From assembly GCA_016183805.1 (NCBI GenBank), contig JACPDX010000022.1, positions 1-64,000 on the forward strand: DNA of 64,000 nucleotides, in the 5' to 3' direction. Under the pieces are notes generated by a model that saw only the letters and a program-made list of their open reading frames with translations, had not been told where the DNA came from and made no database searches. Shown here one piece after another: positions 38,201 to 46,855 of the stretch. This stretch comes from Bacteroidota bacterium. Its GTDB lineage: Bacteria > Bacteroidota > Bacteroidia > Flavobacteriales_E > Vicingaceae. Position numbers and translations under genes: made by a program. How positions within the stretch are numbered: the first letter of the stretch is position 1; each line of letters begins with the position of its first letter.

Positions 38201-38818
38201 AACCGAGCATTTAAAAAAATTAGTTTAAACCACTCCTATCGTTCTACATTTAATGTAAGTTCATTTACTACCAACTTATTTTATATTCCGGATGGAGCAG
38301 AACGAAATGTCGAAAACAATTTTATATCGGCATATCAAATTTCTTCGGTATCTATTTCCGAACAATTTGGACCACTTTTAGGTATTGATGTAACATTAGA
38401 AAACAATATATTGATAAAATTTGAATATAAAAAAGACAGGAATGCTTCGTTAAGTATGGCTAACAATCAAATTACAGAAGTAAAAGGTAATGAGTATAGC
38501 ATTGGCTCCGGTTATACTTTTAGGCAGGTTCGTGTCCCGTTTATTAAGCGTAGAATTCAAAGTGATATTGATACAAGGATAGATTTTTCGTTAAGGAATA
38601 ATAATACGATTATCAGAAAAATTGTAGAAGGAGTAAATCAATTGACTAGTGGTCAAAGTATCTTTTCTGTAAAATTTACTGCTGATTATAAAATCAGCCA
38701 AAAACTTAATTTTAGGTTATTTTATGATTACATAGCAACAAATCCTTTGATTTCTACAACATTCCCAACCACTAACACAAATGCAGGATTTAGTTTAAGA
38801 TTTGTTTTATCTCAATAA
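32207..38818 (+). CDS. sprA: SprA/Sov main body (type IX secretion outer-membrane translocon)
   Basis: SprA is the giant 36-strand-class outer-membrane barrel through which type IX cargo passes. This frame is open from about 32141, where it reads KLKLSLNYNTEATFDF in continuity with the family. The first ATG is at 32207, with KIEYTGYEDEIIQKIEAGN, then GSLITGSQTLFGVKTEL. Later SprA motifs include DDFEGSQSTIDLSTF, YPTERGPYNFD and EIWVNELRMSDFD, and it ends in SLRFVLSQ. It continues the fragment at 31653-32156. Together they span about 2370 codons, near the family size minus about 50 residues. gcvH follows. Confidence 0.92.
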   Translation: MKIEYTGYEDEIIQKIEAGNVSLPLKGSLITGSQTLFGVKTELKFGRLYVTSVLSQERGEKKEINVQGGAQIQVYEKPASDYEDNKHYFLSHYFRDNYETFLSSPPVINSRANIIKVEVWTSNINNAIENTKNIIGFMDLGEATSNNIYNDALVTDLNPAFNATFPLNGANNLYENIDSLYPASQAIRSFVTSSQSLEAIGFENGVDFEKYENARLLNPSEYTLNPQLGYISLNSTLQPDQVLCVAFQYTLDGQVYQVGEFSTDGIAGQDALYVKLLKASILNTDLPTWDLMMKNVYALGAYNISPTDFFFNIDYLDPATGVQIPFIPEDNLSNQPIIGLMNLDRVNNQNQASPDGVFDFINGVTINANNGRVYFPVLEPFGSHLRTKFTNPATANKYAFDSLYTTTQTLAKQDVTKNRFTLKGKYSSSSSADISLNALNVPQGSVKVTAGGAALTENVDYTVDYNLGRVKIINDGILQSGTPIKISLESQSLFNIQTKTMMGTRLDYKISDKFNIGGTIINLSERPLTPKINLGDEPINNTIYGFDITYSTDAPFLTRWADKLPLYSTKEKSTLTVEGEFAHLLPGNPSAISKAGTAYLDDFEGSQSTIDLSTFTMWNLASTPQGQPDLFPEGDGPTSNTLAYGFNRAKLAWYVIDPLFWRNDTRTPGHISSNPNMQSNHYMREVLQTEVFPNKSLTNGVVTNMPILDLAYYPTERGPYNFDDGTSLGAGIAPDGTLINPTSRWGGIMRRIETTDFESSNVEFIQFWVMDPFNDEDGNPLHGGGQLYFNLGNISEDILKDSRKSFENGLPISAIDYGTGTNINLVDTTIWGRVPKVQALVNAFDNTPSTRPFQDIGYDGLNDADEAAIFGSNFGADPAADNYHHYRGSDYDGAATDILTRYKKYNGPEGNSPTSEQYTEAYSTSATTRPNVEDINLNNNLDFKESYFQYVVNLSPSQVNPSNVGNNYITSVLETSVRTPNGNTRNIRWYQFKIPIREPEKVVGNIQDFKSIRFMRMFMKGFSEKVILRFAQLELVRGEWRKYDGSLLSLGDYIGTDDNSTSFIISAVNIEENSSKTPVNYVIPPGILREINPNPTSNNTGLNQLNEQALSLNVCNLKDGDARAGFKIMDIDIRRYKKLKMFIHAEQSNTNSPLKDNDLTVFIRMGTDFNNNYYEYEVPLKVTAPGFYNKDIESDQYLVWPESNNIDLVFSKLTDLKLKRNQLMSDPQSGINILKAYEEDDGTNKIKVKGNPNLAEVRVFMIGVRNRKQSALRPDDDGLDKCAEIWVNELRMSDFDNEGGWAAQARMTAQIADLGNFTLAGNYSTPGFGSVQQKLNERQIVTKKSYDLSTGVELGKFIPEKIGISLPMYFSQSEGKVTPKYNPLDPDILLNELLDNDDFSQEYRDSVGFRTEEYLKRKSINFTNVRKLRPKGQTKAHFYDISNLSFNFGYSKSYMRNADTQFDTKKNYKGGFAYGFSNNPKNYTPFSSTKIAKKKAFAFIKDFNFYLAPKQLTFQTDLDRMYSERRARNNTGFDFEMPTYYQKYFYWNRIYALKFDLTKALTFNFNANNKASINEPLTAQGRVNQDYKEEYQQWKDTVYESFREFGINTNYHHSFNFNYEVPITKIPYLDFITLTSTYAGDYDWQRAPIGADTLGHTIQNSNTITFNAQLNMGKFYSQFKYLKDVEKRSTERQQRRTLDRKKPDRTKTQAENAKLKGWAAGTPPATIQFDQKKFKDSDTSRVELWRKVLPFKPMDHVVLLLMSPKNISGTYTRNRGTLLPGYYQETAILGFNPNFSAPGFNFVSGIQEENFAVRAYENDWLVPNASLLYTYNTTYKEEYNLRATVNPLKNLRIQLTMNRNYATNMAQQFFWNDTLDGGKYEFPRAIETGNFSMSYLSIFTAFSGDEEGSWNSSVFDNFLKNREIISQRKGADNPHSNGLIGNYSDGYSGTAQDVLIPTFLSAYGGTDPNSISLQSFDKYIPIPNWRITYDGLEKIPILNRAFKKISLNHSYRSTFNVSSFTTNLFYIPDGAERNVENNFISAYQISSVSISEQFGPLLGIDVTLENNILIKFEYKKDRNASLSMANNQITEVKGNEYSIGSGYTFRQVRVPFIKRRIQSDIDTRIDFSLRNNNTIIRKIVEGVNQLTSGQSIFSVKFTADYKISQKLNFRLFYDYIATNPLISTTFPTTNTNAGFSLRFVLSQ

Positions 38819-38914
38819 TGGTTAATAATTTGTCAAATGATGTACTTGATAAATTCTAAAATATAAATACTTTTATACGCAGTTATCAATTATAAAAATC
38901 ATAACAAAAAGAAA

Positions 38915-39292
38915 ATGAATATTCCATCAGAATTAAAGTACACAAAAGACCACGAATGGGTTAAAATTGAAGGCGATGTTGCAATAGTAGGAATTACAGA
39001 TTTTGCTCAAGGCGAATTAGGTGATATTGTTTATGTAGAAGTAGAAACAGAAGGCGACTCTTTAGCAAAAGAAGCCACTTTTGGAACTGTGGAGGCTGTA
39101 AAAACAGTTTCTGATTTATTTATGCCGATATCAGGTGAAGTTATTGAATTTAATAAGGGTTTAGAAAAAAATCCTGAAGTGGTAAATACCGATCCTTATG
39201 GTAAAGGTTGGATGATTAAAGTAAAAGCTTCCAACGCTTCAGAAGTTAATGGATTGTTGTCGGCAGACCAATACAAAGCTTTGATAGGATAA
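38915..39292 (+). CDS. gcvH: Glycine cleavage system H protein
   Basis: The 125-residue lipoyl carrier has KYTKDHEWV at the N-terminus and the lipoylated Lys in [12 protein letters not shown] (Lys63). [18 protein letters not shown] follows. It shuttles the aminomethyl group between the P, T and L proteins. It sits downstream of sprA, as in Flavobacterium. No glycine riboswitch is evident upstream. Confidence 0.96.
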   Translation: MNIPSELKYTKDHEWVKIEGDVAIVGITDFAQGELGDIVYVEVETEGDSLAKEATFGTVEAVKTVSDLFMPISGEVIEFNKGLEKNPEVVNTDPYGKGWMIKVKASNASEVNGLLSADQYKALIG

Positions 39293-39324
39293 AAAAAATT
39301 GATAAAAATAGATGGACTGCTCTA

Positions 39325-39666
39325 TTGTGGCTAATTACCATAACAGTATTGAGTGGTTATCCAGGGAATAAAATTCCTAATGTGCCTTTTATCAATTTTG
39401 ATAAGTTAGTGCATTTAGGGATTTATTTAATATTATCCATTATCATTTGTTTTGGATATATACCGGGTTCTAAAAAACCTATAAATGTTAAAATTATAAT
39501 AGTTTGTTTTGGAATTTTTTACGGTGGTTTTATGGAAATGCTTCAAGAATACATCTTTATTAACAGAAGCGGAAATTGGTTCGACTTTTTTGCTAATGCG
39601 GTTGGTGCAATACTGGGGGTAGTTTTATATCCGTTTGTTATTAAAATACTACCGTTTAAAAGATGA
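39325..39666 (+). CDS. VanZ-like membrane protein
   Basis: About 113 residues with three to four membrane helices. SGYPGNKIPNVPFINFDKLVHLGIY contains the VanZ pattern (P..K..H.) and YGGFMEMLQEYIFINRSGNWFDFFANAVGA the EXXQ..../DxxxN region. The frame starts at TTG 39325, but it is open upstream to about 39298, where an ATT could begin KNRWTALLWLI, a more complete first helix. It lies 32 bases after gcvH. The function is unknown beyond the family. Confidence 0.85.
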   Translation: MWLITITVLSGYPGNKIPNVPFINFDKLVHLGIYLILSIIICFGYIPGSKKPINVKIIIVCFGIFYGGFMEMLQEYIFINRSGNWFDFFANAVGAILGVVLYPFVIKILPFKR

Positions 39667-39729
39667 ATCAATAAAAATTATTCGCAAATAAAAAAAAACA
39701 CTAATTTTAGAAACTGAAAATTAATTATT

Positions 39730-40401
39730 ATGGATCCAAAGAAAAACCCAAAAGCCGACTTAGAAAAATTAAGAGGCGTTTTCATGTCAGCAGGACTTTT
39801 AGTTTCAATGTTTATTGTGTATAGCGTGGTAAACATGAAATTTTATGATGTTTCAGCAAGTGAGCTAGGTCAATTGGTTGTAGAACAAGTGGAAGAAGAA
39901 ATTATTCCGATTACCCAACAAAACACACCACCACCACCTCCGCCACCACCACCTGCTGCTCCCGAAATTATTCAGGTTGTTGAAGATGAAGTTGAGGTTG
40001 CGGATGTTGAAATGATTGATACTGAGGCTGATGCAAAAATGGTTGTGGAAGAGTTTGCCATTAAAGAAGAAGTAGTGGAAGAAGAAATTTTTACCATTGT
40101 TGAAAGTATGCCGGAATTCCCTGGTGGAGGACAAGAAGCATTATTTAAGTATCTTCAAAAAGAAATGAAATATCCTCAAGTAGCTAAAGAAAATGGTATT
40201 CAAGGTACAGTTTTTGTGAATTTTGTTGTTGGTAAAGATGGTAAAATTAGAGATGTGAAAATTTTACGTGGAGTAAATAAAATGTTGGATGACGAAGCAA
40301 TACGAGTGGTAAAGGCTATGCCAGCGTGGTCTCCAGGAAAACAACGAGGTAAATCTGTTTCTGTATCATATAATCTACCAATTAAGTTTACTTTAAAATA
40401 A
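39730..40401 (+). CDS. tonB: TonB-family energy transducer
   Basis: The 223-residue protein has one N-terminal membrane helix (GVFMSAGLLVSMFIVYSVV), a polyproline stretch (nine prolines at about residues 61-70), an acidic spacer, and a TonB C-terminal domain. The last includes FPGGGQEALFKYLQKEM, YPQVAKENGIQGTVFVNFVV and AMPAWSPGKQRG. It spans the periplasm and energises outer-membrane receptors using ExbBD, which is not encoded here. Confidence 0.93.
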   Translation: MDPKKNPKADLEKLRGVFMSAGLLVSMFIVYSVVNMKFYDVSASELGQLVVEQVEEEIIPITQQNTPPPPPPPPPAAPEIIQVVEDEVEVADVEMIDTEADAKMVVEEFAIKEEVVEEEIFTIVESMPEFPGGGQEALFKYLQKEMKYPQVAKENGIQGTVFVNFVVGKDGKIRDVKILRGVNKMLDDEAIRVVKAMPAWSPGKQRGKSVSVSYNLPIKFTLK

Positions 40402-40420
40402 TAAATTTATATAGAATTTT

Positions 40421-40460
40421 AAAAAGCACCATCCCGAGTACTCGGGATGGTGCTTTTTTT
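40421..40460 (+). terminator. Rho-independent terminator after tonB
   Basis: A perfect inverted repeat (40421-40438 with 40441-40458, two-base loop) includes GCACCATCCCGAG and ends in a T-run. It is 20 bases after the tonB stop and 100 bases before the next gene, which therefore needs its own promoter. Confidence 0.9.
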
Positions 40461-40556
40461 TATGGAATATAAATCATAAAAACATCTACATAAAAAAGTT
40501 AATTTTAATCTTAGTAAATCATCTCTTGTAGATTTTATTTAAAAAACAAATTCATC

Positions 40557-43500
40557 ATGAAAACAAAAAAAATCTTCATCATTATTTCAATAAGCATTTT
40601 GTTTATTGTGAGCTCTGTTCAATTATTTTCTTATGCAAAAGGAAATTTTTTTAATCCCAAACAACAAACCTTATTGGTTTACGCAAAAGGAAGTGCTTTT
40701 TTAGAGGATTGGAAAAAGGTAGATTCATTAGAGCAAAATGGACTTTCAAAATCCGCTTTAGAAGAAGTAGAGAAGATTTTAGCTAAATCAAGAACTCAAA
40801 ATAATCATCAACAAATTTTAAAAGCATTAATTGTTAAAGCCAAGTTTCAATCGTATATCGAAGAAAACGGGTTTAAATTAACGTTAAATGAATTAGAAAC
40901 AGAGTCAGAAAAAGCTACCTACCCACTAAAACCTATGTTGCACTCTGTTATTGCCGAACTCTATTGGCAATATTATCAAAACAACCGATGGAAATTTTAC
41001 AACCGTACAACAACGGTAGATTTTGTACAAAATGATATTGAGACTTGGGATTTGTCAAAAATTATTGAAGTTACCATTCACCATTATTTATTGTCGATTG
41101 TAGCTATTGATGAGTTAAAAAGAACACCGATTGATACCTTTGAAGATGTCATCATTAAAAAAGACAGTTCAGAAAAATATCGTCCGTTTTTGTACGATTT
41201 TTTATCGCATCGGGCATTAAGTTTTTTTATGAACGAAGAACCTAGTCTTACCAAACCTGTTTATGCGTTTGTGTTGAAAAACGAAAAGTATTTTGCTTCG
41301 GCAGAACAATTTACCGAATTAAGCATTGAAAATAAAGATTCATTATCGCTAAAATATTATGCACTAAAAACACTACAAGGCTTAACCAAAACTCATTTAA
41401 ACGATAATAATGCAGATGCTTTAGTTGAGGTGGAGTTGTTACGATTGAGTTTTGTAAAAAATAATTCAGTTTTAACTGATGCCGATTCATTGTATTATGA
41501 AAGCTTAATTCAGTTACAGCAAAAGTTTATCAAACATGAATCTTCTACCAATGTGGCTTACGAAATAGCACAAATTCATTATCAAAAAGGAGCTACCTAC
41601 AATGCCAATTCAACTATTGGAAATAAACTAGAAATTAAAAAAGCTTATGACATTTGTGTAAATGCAATAGACTTATTTCCAAATAGTTTTGGAGCAAAAA
41701 AATGTGCTTATTTAATCAATCAAATCCAGACAAAATCAATACAAGTAACTACCGAAAAAGTAAATACACCAAACAAACCGGTATTAGCATTATTATCCTA
41801 TAAAAATGTGTCAAAAGTTTATGCTCGTCTTCTTAAAGTTGATTATGACAATTATAAGGATTATTATAAAAACCAGAGTAACGAAGTTTTAACCAAGTTG
41901 CCCCAATGGCTATCGGGGCAAAAAGTAATTTCTGAATGGGAAATTGGATTGGAAAATGATGGGGATTATCAAAATCATTCTTCAGAAATAAAAGTACCTG
42001 CCCAGCCGATTGGGTTTTATGTGTTATTGGTTTCTTCTAGTAAAAATTTTGAAAGCCTTAAAGAGGCAGTTACTTATACTCCATTTTGGTTTTCCAATAT
42101 GGGTTATACCACCAGAAGAACAGAAAACCAAAGCATTGAATTTTTTGTGGCTGACAGAGAAAATGGTTCTCCAATGAAAGACGTTGTTGCCGATATTTTT
42201 TACGACAAATACAATTATATCACCAGAAAGTATGAACAGAAAAAACTCACCACAAAAACAACCGATTCTAATGGTTATTTTATTATTGAACCGGGTAACG
42301 ATTACCGGAATTATTTTGTCGATTTAAAATATCAGAAAGATAGGCTAAATACAGATGATTCGTATTATCAATACCGAAATTACCAAGAACCAAAACGTAC
42401 CCAAGTCCGAACACTATTTTTTACCGATAGAGCCATTTACCGACCTGGGCAAACCATCTATTTTAAAGGGCTGGTGATTGATACCGATGGTGATAAAAAC
42501 ACGATCAAAACAAATTATAACGCAACTGTTACATTTAATGATGCCAATTATCAAAAAGTCAGTGATTTAAAATTAACTACCAATGAATATGGTACTTTTA
42601 GTGGTTCTTTTGTTGCTCCTGTTGGAGGATTAAATGGTCAGATGCATATAACAAGCACCAATGGAGTTCTTTATTTTTCGGTAGAGGAATACAAGCGCCC
42701 AACTTTTGAAACAGAATTTAAACCTATAAAAGGCAGTTATAAACTCAATCAAAACATTAAAGCAACTGGAGTTGCAACGACTTATTCAGGAGCTGCTTTA
42801 GACGGTGCTGATGTAAATTATCGTGTGGTTCGTAATGCAAGTTTTCCTTACTGGTGTTATTATCGTTGGGGCTACCAGCCACAATCAGCTCAAATGGAAA
42901 TTACCAATGGAACCACCACAACCAAAGACGATGGAACTTTTGAAATTGAATTTAAAGCCATACCGGACGAGTCGGTGAGTTATAAATTTGAGCCAACTTT
43001 TTCCTACACCATTTATGCCGATGTGGTAGATATTAATGGAGAAACACAAAGTACATCAACGTATGTTTATGTAAGCAATAAAGCATTGCTCATCAATATT
43101 AATATGCCTGAATTAATCAATAAAAATGCTACCGATAGTTTTTATATATCTACAACTAATTTGAATGGAGAGGTTGAGTTTGCTAAAGGAAACATTAAAG
43201 TTTGGCAACTAAAAAATCCTAATAAAATTTTTAGAACAAAACTTTGGAGTAAACCCGACAAATATTTAATGAGTAAAGAAGCCTATCAAAACGATTTCCC
43301 ATTGGATGAATACCAAGACGAAAATAACAAATATAAATGGGAAAAAGCGACTAAGGTTTTTGATATCAACTTTAATACTCAAAATCAAAAAACAGTTCGG
43401 TTTGGTAAGTTGCCTGAATGTACCTCAGGATATTATGTTCTGGAAGCTACCAGTATTGATGTGTTTGGAAATGAAGTTAAAGAAATTAAATATTTTACCT

Positions 43501-46500
43501 TATTTGGAGATACGGAAAAAAATTGCCCAACCAATGAAATTAGTTTTTTCACCAAACTAAAAAATCAAGTGGAAGTTGGTGAAAAAGCCTTTTTTTTGGT
43601 GGCTTCTGCTGCAAAAAATGTTAATGTTTTGTACGAAATTGAGCACAAAGGAAAAATAGTTTCCAGAAATTGGATTCAGTTAAACGGAAGTCAACAAAAA
43701 ATAGAGATTCCAATTACCGAAGAACATCGGGGTAATTTTGTGGTACATTTTTCATTGGTAAAACACGGACGAAGTTTTAATTTTTCTGATGTGGTTTACG
43801 TGCCTTACACCAACAAAATGCTGGATGTAAAATTTGAAACGTTTAGAAACAAATTGTTACCCGGACAACAAGAAGAATGGAAAATTAAAATAACTGATAA
43901 AAATGGTGAAAAAGCTGCTGCTGAACTATTAGCAACAATGTACGATGCCTCTTTAGATGCCTTTCGTTCCAACTATTTTTCGTTAGATATTTTAAAATAT
44001 AATTACTCCACCATGTATTGGCAAGGAAATAATTCTTTTGCCACAATCTCGTCGAGTATGATTCCTTCAGATTGGAATAAATATATTAGTCTTCCATACC
44101 AACAATACGACCAGTTGAATTGGTTTGGTTATTATTTTAATAGAAACTATGATTATTATAATTATAGAGGAAGTAGAGTATCAGGAGGTGTTTTAAGTGA
44201 TGGCGATTATTTTGAAGAAGTTGCAGAAGCTGAGATGGCTGCTTCGATGGTTGCAATGGATGCCACCACAGCAACCGGTTCCACCGCTAGACAAGAACAA
44301 TCAAAAGTAGCCGGAAATAAGGATAAGAATAGCAAAATGGACGAAAAAAAGGGTGAAGGAAAAGAACAAGATAATCGAGAAAATAATATGCAGGAGGTAA
44401 AAGCCCGAAGTAATTTTAGCGAAACTGCCTTCTTTTATCCCCATTTAACTACCAACGAGGCGGGAGAAATTCTTATCAGCTTTACCATTCCTGAGTCGTT
44501 AACCAAATGGAAATTTATGGGCTTGGCTCACACCAAAGATTTAAAATCGGGAACAATCATTGAAGAAGTAATTACTCAAAAAGAATTGATGGTTTACCCC
44601 AATGCTCCACGATTTTTTAGAGAAAGTGACAAAATGACCTTCTCTACCAAAATTGTAAATCTTTCTGATAAAAATATCGAAAACGGAGTGGCAAAAATCT
44701 TTTTCTACGATGCGCTAACCATGAAAGAGATTACTACATCTATTTTAAAAAGTAACGACGAAAATGCTTTTAAAGTAGAAAAAGCAAAAAGTACGATGGT
44801 GGAATGGCAAATTGCAATTCCCGAAGGTTATTCTGCAATTACTTACAAAGTGGTGGCAAAATCAGGTAATTTCTCTGATGGGGAGGAAAAAGTGCTGCCT
44901 GTATTAACGAATAGAATGTTAGTAACAGAAAGTCTTCCACTCCCAATTCGAGGAAATCAAACCAAAACATTTACGTTTGAGAAACTAATAAATAACAAAT
45001 CGACTACGTTAAAAAGCGAAAAATTAACACTCGAATTTACTTCAAATCCTGCTTGGTATGCAATACAAGCATTACCTTATTTAATTGAATATCCCTACGA
45101 ATGTGCCGAACAAACGTTTAGTCGGTTTTATGCTAATTCAATAGCTTCTCACATTGCCAATTCAAATCCTAAAATCAAGAATGTATTTGAAAGTTGGAAA
45201 AGCACTTCGCCAGAATCGTTTTTATCCAATTTAGAAAAAAACCAAGAACTAAAAGCGGCTATTTTGGAAGAAACTCCATGGGTGTTAAATGCTCAAAACG
45301 AAAGTGAACGTAAAAAACGTGTGGGATTGTTGTTCGATTTAAACAAAATGGCAAACGAACAACAACGTGCACTAAAAAAATTACAAGAGTTACAAGTAGC
45401 AAATGGTGGTTGGACTTGGTTTAAAGGGATGCCGGAAAGTCGATACATTACACTACACATTGTTACAGGAATGGGTAGGTTAAAACACATGGGAGTTACC
45501 AATATCAAAGGTGATACCAAATCGTGGAACATGACTCTGGCGGCGGTTCAGTACCTTGATAACAGAATTAAAGATGATTACGATTATTTAAAAAAATATA
45601 AAATCGATTTAGAAAAAAATAATATTGGCTATGAACAAATCATGTATTTATATGCTCGTAGTTATTTTATCAATGATTCAGAAATAAGTTCAAGAAACAA
45701 GGAAGCCTATCAATATTATTTGAATCAAGCCAAAAAATACTGGTTATTAAATGGTAGATACATGCAAGGCATGATTGCTGTGGCATTATTTAGAAATAAA
45801 GAAATTTCAACAGCAACAAAAATTGTAGCTTCATTAAAAGAAAATGCTATTAATCATGAAGAATTAGGCATGTATTGGAAAGAAAATACAGGCGGTTATT
45901 ATTGGTATCAAGCACCTATTGAAACTCAGGCATTGTTAATTGAAGCATTTGATGAAATTACCAACGACCAAAAAAGTGTTGAAGACATGAAAGTTTGGTT
46001 ACTTAAACAAAAACAGACACAAGATTGGAGGACAACCAAAGCCACAACCGATGCTTGTTATGCATTACTCATGAAAGGTTCGGATTGGTTGGTAACTGAA
46101 AATAACATTGAAATTCAAGTTGGAAATACCATCATTGACCCAAAGAAAATGGAGAATATAAAAGTAGAAGCAGGCACAGGTTACTTTAAAACATCGTGGA
46201 ATAAAAAAGAGATTTTACCCGAAATGGGAGTAATTAAAATCACTAAAAAAGATGAAGGAGTTTCTTGGGGAGCTATGTATTGGCAGTATTTTGAGCAACT
46301 GGATAAAATTACCCCACACGAAACACCCTTAAAAATTGTGAAGAAAGTATTTTTACAAGAAAATTCAGCTTCAGGACCAGTTATTAAACCAATTACTGAT
46401 AAAACAAAATTAAAACCTGGAGATAAATTAAAAGTTAGAATTGAATTGAGGGTGGATAGAAACATGGAATATGTTCACATGAAAGATATGCGTGCAGCAG

Positions 46501-46745
46501 GATTTGAACCCATCAATGTTTTTTCAGGTTATCGTTATCAAGGCGGATTGGGTTATTTTGAAACTACCAAAGATGCTTCAACCAACTTCTTTTTTGATTA
46601 TTTACCAAAAGGAACTTATGTGTTCGAATATCCTTTAAAAGTAAATATGAAAGGAGATTTTTCAAACGGAATTACAACCATTCAGTGTATGTATGCTCCT
46701 GAATTTACCTCGCATTCGGAAGGAATAAGAATTAAAGTGGAATAA
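40557..46745 (+). CDS. Giant alpha-2-macroglobulin-family protein
   Basis: The 2062-residue exported protein starts with a signal peptide or anchor (IFIIISISILFIVSSVQLFSYA), then about 400 helical residues. MG domains follow, with FFTDRAIYRPGQTIYFKG at about residue 622. A low-complexity, charged linker (about 1230-1280, MDATTATGSTARQEQ then KDKNSKMDEKKGEG) occupies the bait-region position. The thioester motif CAEQ is at about residue 1516 in YPYECAEQTFSRFY, followed by a helical thioester domain. Bacterial A2Ms trap proteases near the cell envelope. No lipobox is seen and no pbpC lies next to it. Confidence 0.88.
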   Translation: MKTKKIFIIISISILFIVSSVQLFSYAKGNFFNPKQQTLLVYAKGSAFLEDWKKVDSLEQNGLSKSALEEVEKILAKSRTQNNHQQILKALIVKAKFQSYIEENGFKLTLNELETESEKATYPLKPMLHSVIAELYWQYYQNNRWKFYNRTTTVDFVQNDIETWDLSKIIEVTIHHYLLSIVAIDELKRTPIDTFEDVIIKKDSSEKYRPFLYDFLSHRALSFFMNEEPSLTKPVYAFVLKNEKYFASAEQFTELSIENKDSLSLKYYALKTLQGLTKTHLNDNNADALVEVELLRLSFVKNNSVLTDADSLYYESLIQLQQKFIKHESSTNVAYEIAQIHYQKGATYNANSTIGNKLEIKKAYDICVNAIDLFPNSFGAKKCAYLINQIQTKSIQVTTEKVNTPNKPVLALLSYKNVSKVYARLLKVDYDNYKDYYKNQSNEVLTKLPQWLSGQKVISEWEIGLENDGDYQNHSSEIKVPAQPIGFYVLLVSSSKNFESLKEAVTYTPFWFSNMGYTTRRTENQSIEFFVADRENGSPMKDVVADIFYDKYNYITRKYEQKKLTTKTTDSNGYFIIEPGNDYRNYFVDLKYQKDRLNTDDSYYQYRNYQEPKRTQVRTLFFTDRAIYRPGQTIYFKGLVIDTDGDKNTIKTNYNATVTFNDANYQKVSDLKLTTNEYGTFSGSFVAPVGGLNGQMHITSTNGVLYFSVEEYKRPTFETEFKPIKGSYKLNQNIKATGVATTYSGAALDGADVNYRVVRNASFPYWCYYRWGYQPQSAQMEITNGTTTTKDDGTFEIEFKAIPDESVSYKFEPTFSYTIYADVVDINGETQSTSTYVYVSNKALLININMPELINKNATDSFYISTTNLNGEVEFAKGNIKVWQLKNPNKIFRTKLWSKPDKYLMSKEAYQNDFPLDEYQDENNKYKWEKATKVFDINFNTQNQKTVRFGKLPECTSGYYVLEATSIDVFGNEVKEIKYFTLFGDTEKNCPTNEISFFTKLKNQVEVGEKAFFLVASAAKNVNVLYEIEHKGKIVSRNWIQLNGSQQKIEIPITEEHRGNFVVHFSLVKHGRSFNFSDVVYVPYTNKMLDVKFETFRNKLLPGQQEEWKIKITDKNGEKAAAELLATMYDASLDAFRSNYFSLDILKYNYSTMYWQGNNSFATISSSMIPSDWNKYISLPYQQYDQLNWFGYYFNRNYDYYNYRGSRVSGGVLSDGDYFEEVAEAEMAASMVAMDATTATGSTARQEQSKVAGNKDKNSKMDEKKGEGKEQDNRENNMQEVKARSNFSETAFFYPHLTTNEAGEILISFTIPESLTKWKFMGLAHTKDLKSGTIIEEVITQKELMVYPNAPRFFRESDKMTFSTKIVNLSDKNIENGVAKIFFYDALTMKEITTSILKSNDENAFKVEKAKSTMVEWQIAIPEGYSAITYKVVAKSGNFSDGEEKVLPVLTNRMLVTESLPLPIRGNQTKTFTFEKLINNKSTTLKSEKLTLEFTSNPAWYAIQALPYLIEYPYECAEQTFSRFYANSIASHIANSNPKIKNVFESWKSTSPESFLSNLEKNQELKAAILEETPWVLNAQNESERKKRVGLLFDLNKMANEQQRALKKLQELQVANGGWTWFKGMPESRYITLHIVTGMGRLKHMGVTNIKGDTKSWNMTLAAVQYLDNRIKDDYDYLKKYKIDLEKNNIGYEQIMYLYARSYFINDSEISSRNKEAYQYYLNQAKKYWLLNGRYMQGMIAVALFRNKEISTATKIVASLKENAINHEELGMYWKENTGGYYWYQAPIETQALLIEAFDEITNDQKSVEDMKVWLLKQKQTQDWRTTKATTDACYALLMKGSDWLVTENNIEIQVGNTIIDPKKMENIKVEAGTGYFKTSWNKKEILPEMGVIKITKKDEGVSWGAMYWQYFEQLDKITPHETPLKIVKKVFLQENSASGPVIKPITDKTKLKPGDKLKVRIELRVDRNMEYVHMKDMRAAGFEPINVFSGYRYQGGLGYFETTKDASTNFFFDYLPKGTYVFEYPLKVNMKGDFSNGITTIQCMYAPEFTSHSEGIRIKVE

Positions 46746-46747
46746 TC

Positions 46748-46791
46748 AAACCTAAACCTAACAGGTTTTAAAACCTGTTAGGTTTAGGTTT
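46748..46791. repeat. Perfect 44-base palindrome after the macroglobulin gene
   Basis: The two 22-base halves (46748-46769 and 46770-46791) are exact reverse complements with no loop. Each half contains CCTAAACCTAACAGG or its complement. It starts two bases after the stop codon and could act as a transcript end or a recombination-prone site. No T-run follows, only CAAG and As. Confidence 0.85.
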
Positions 46792-46809
46792 CAAGAAAAA
46801 AAATTTTTC

Positions 46810-46837
46810 GTTGTTTCTAATTTTTAATTTATATTTG
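46810..46837 (+). promoter_or_regulatory. Promoter of the 176-residue lipoprotein gene
   Basis: TTG at 46810-46812 and TATATTTG at 46830-46837 are spaced by 17 bases. The ATG follows after 18 bases. Confidence 0.6.
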
Positions 46838-46855
46838 TTCTTTAATTTTAAGAAC

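Noticed and set aside
38820-38914. Glycine riboswitch upstream of gcvH
   Set aside because: The 96-base AT-rich spacer has no aptamer-like GC-rich stems.
46811-46855. N-terminal extension of the lipoprotein gene
   Set aside because: It would place the lipoprotein signal after 15 residues and covers the -7 box.
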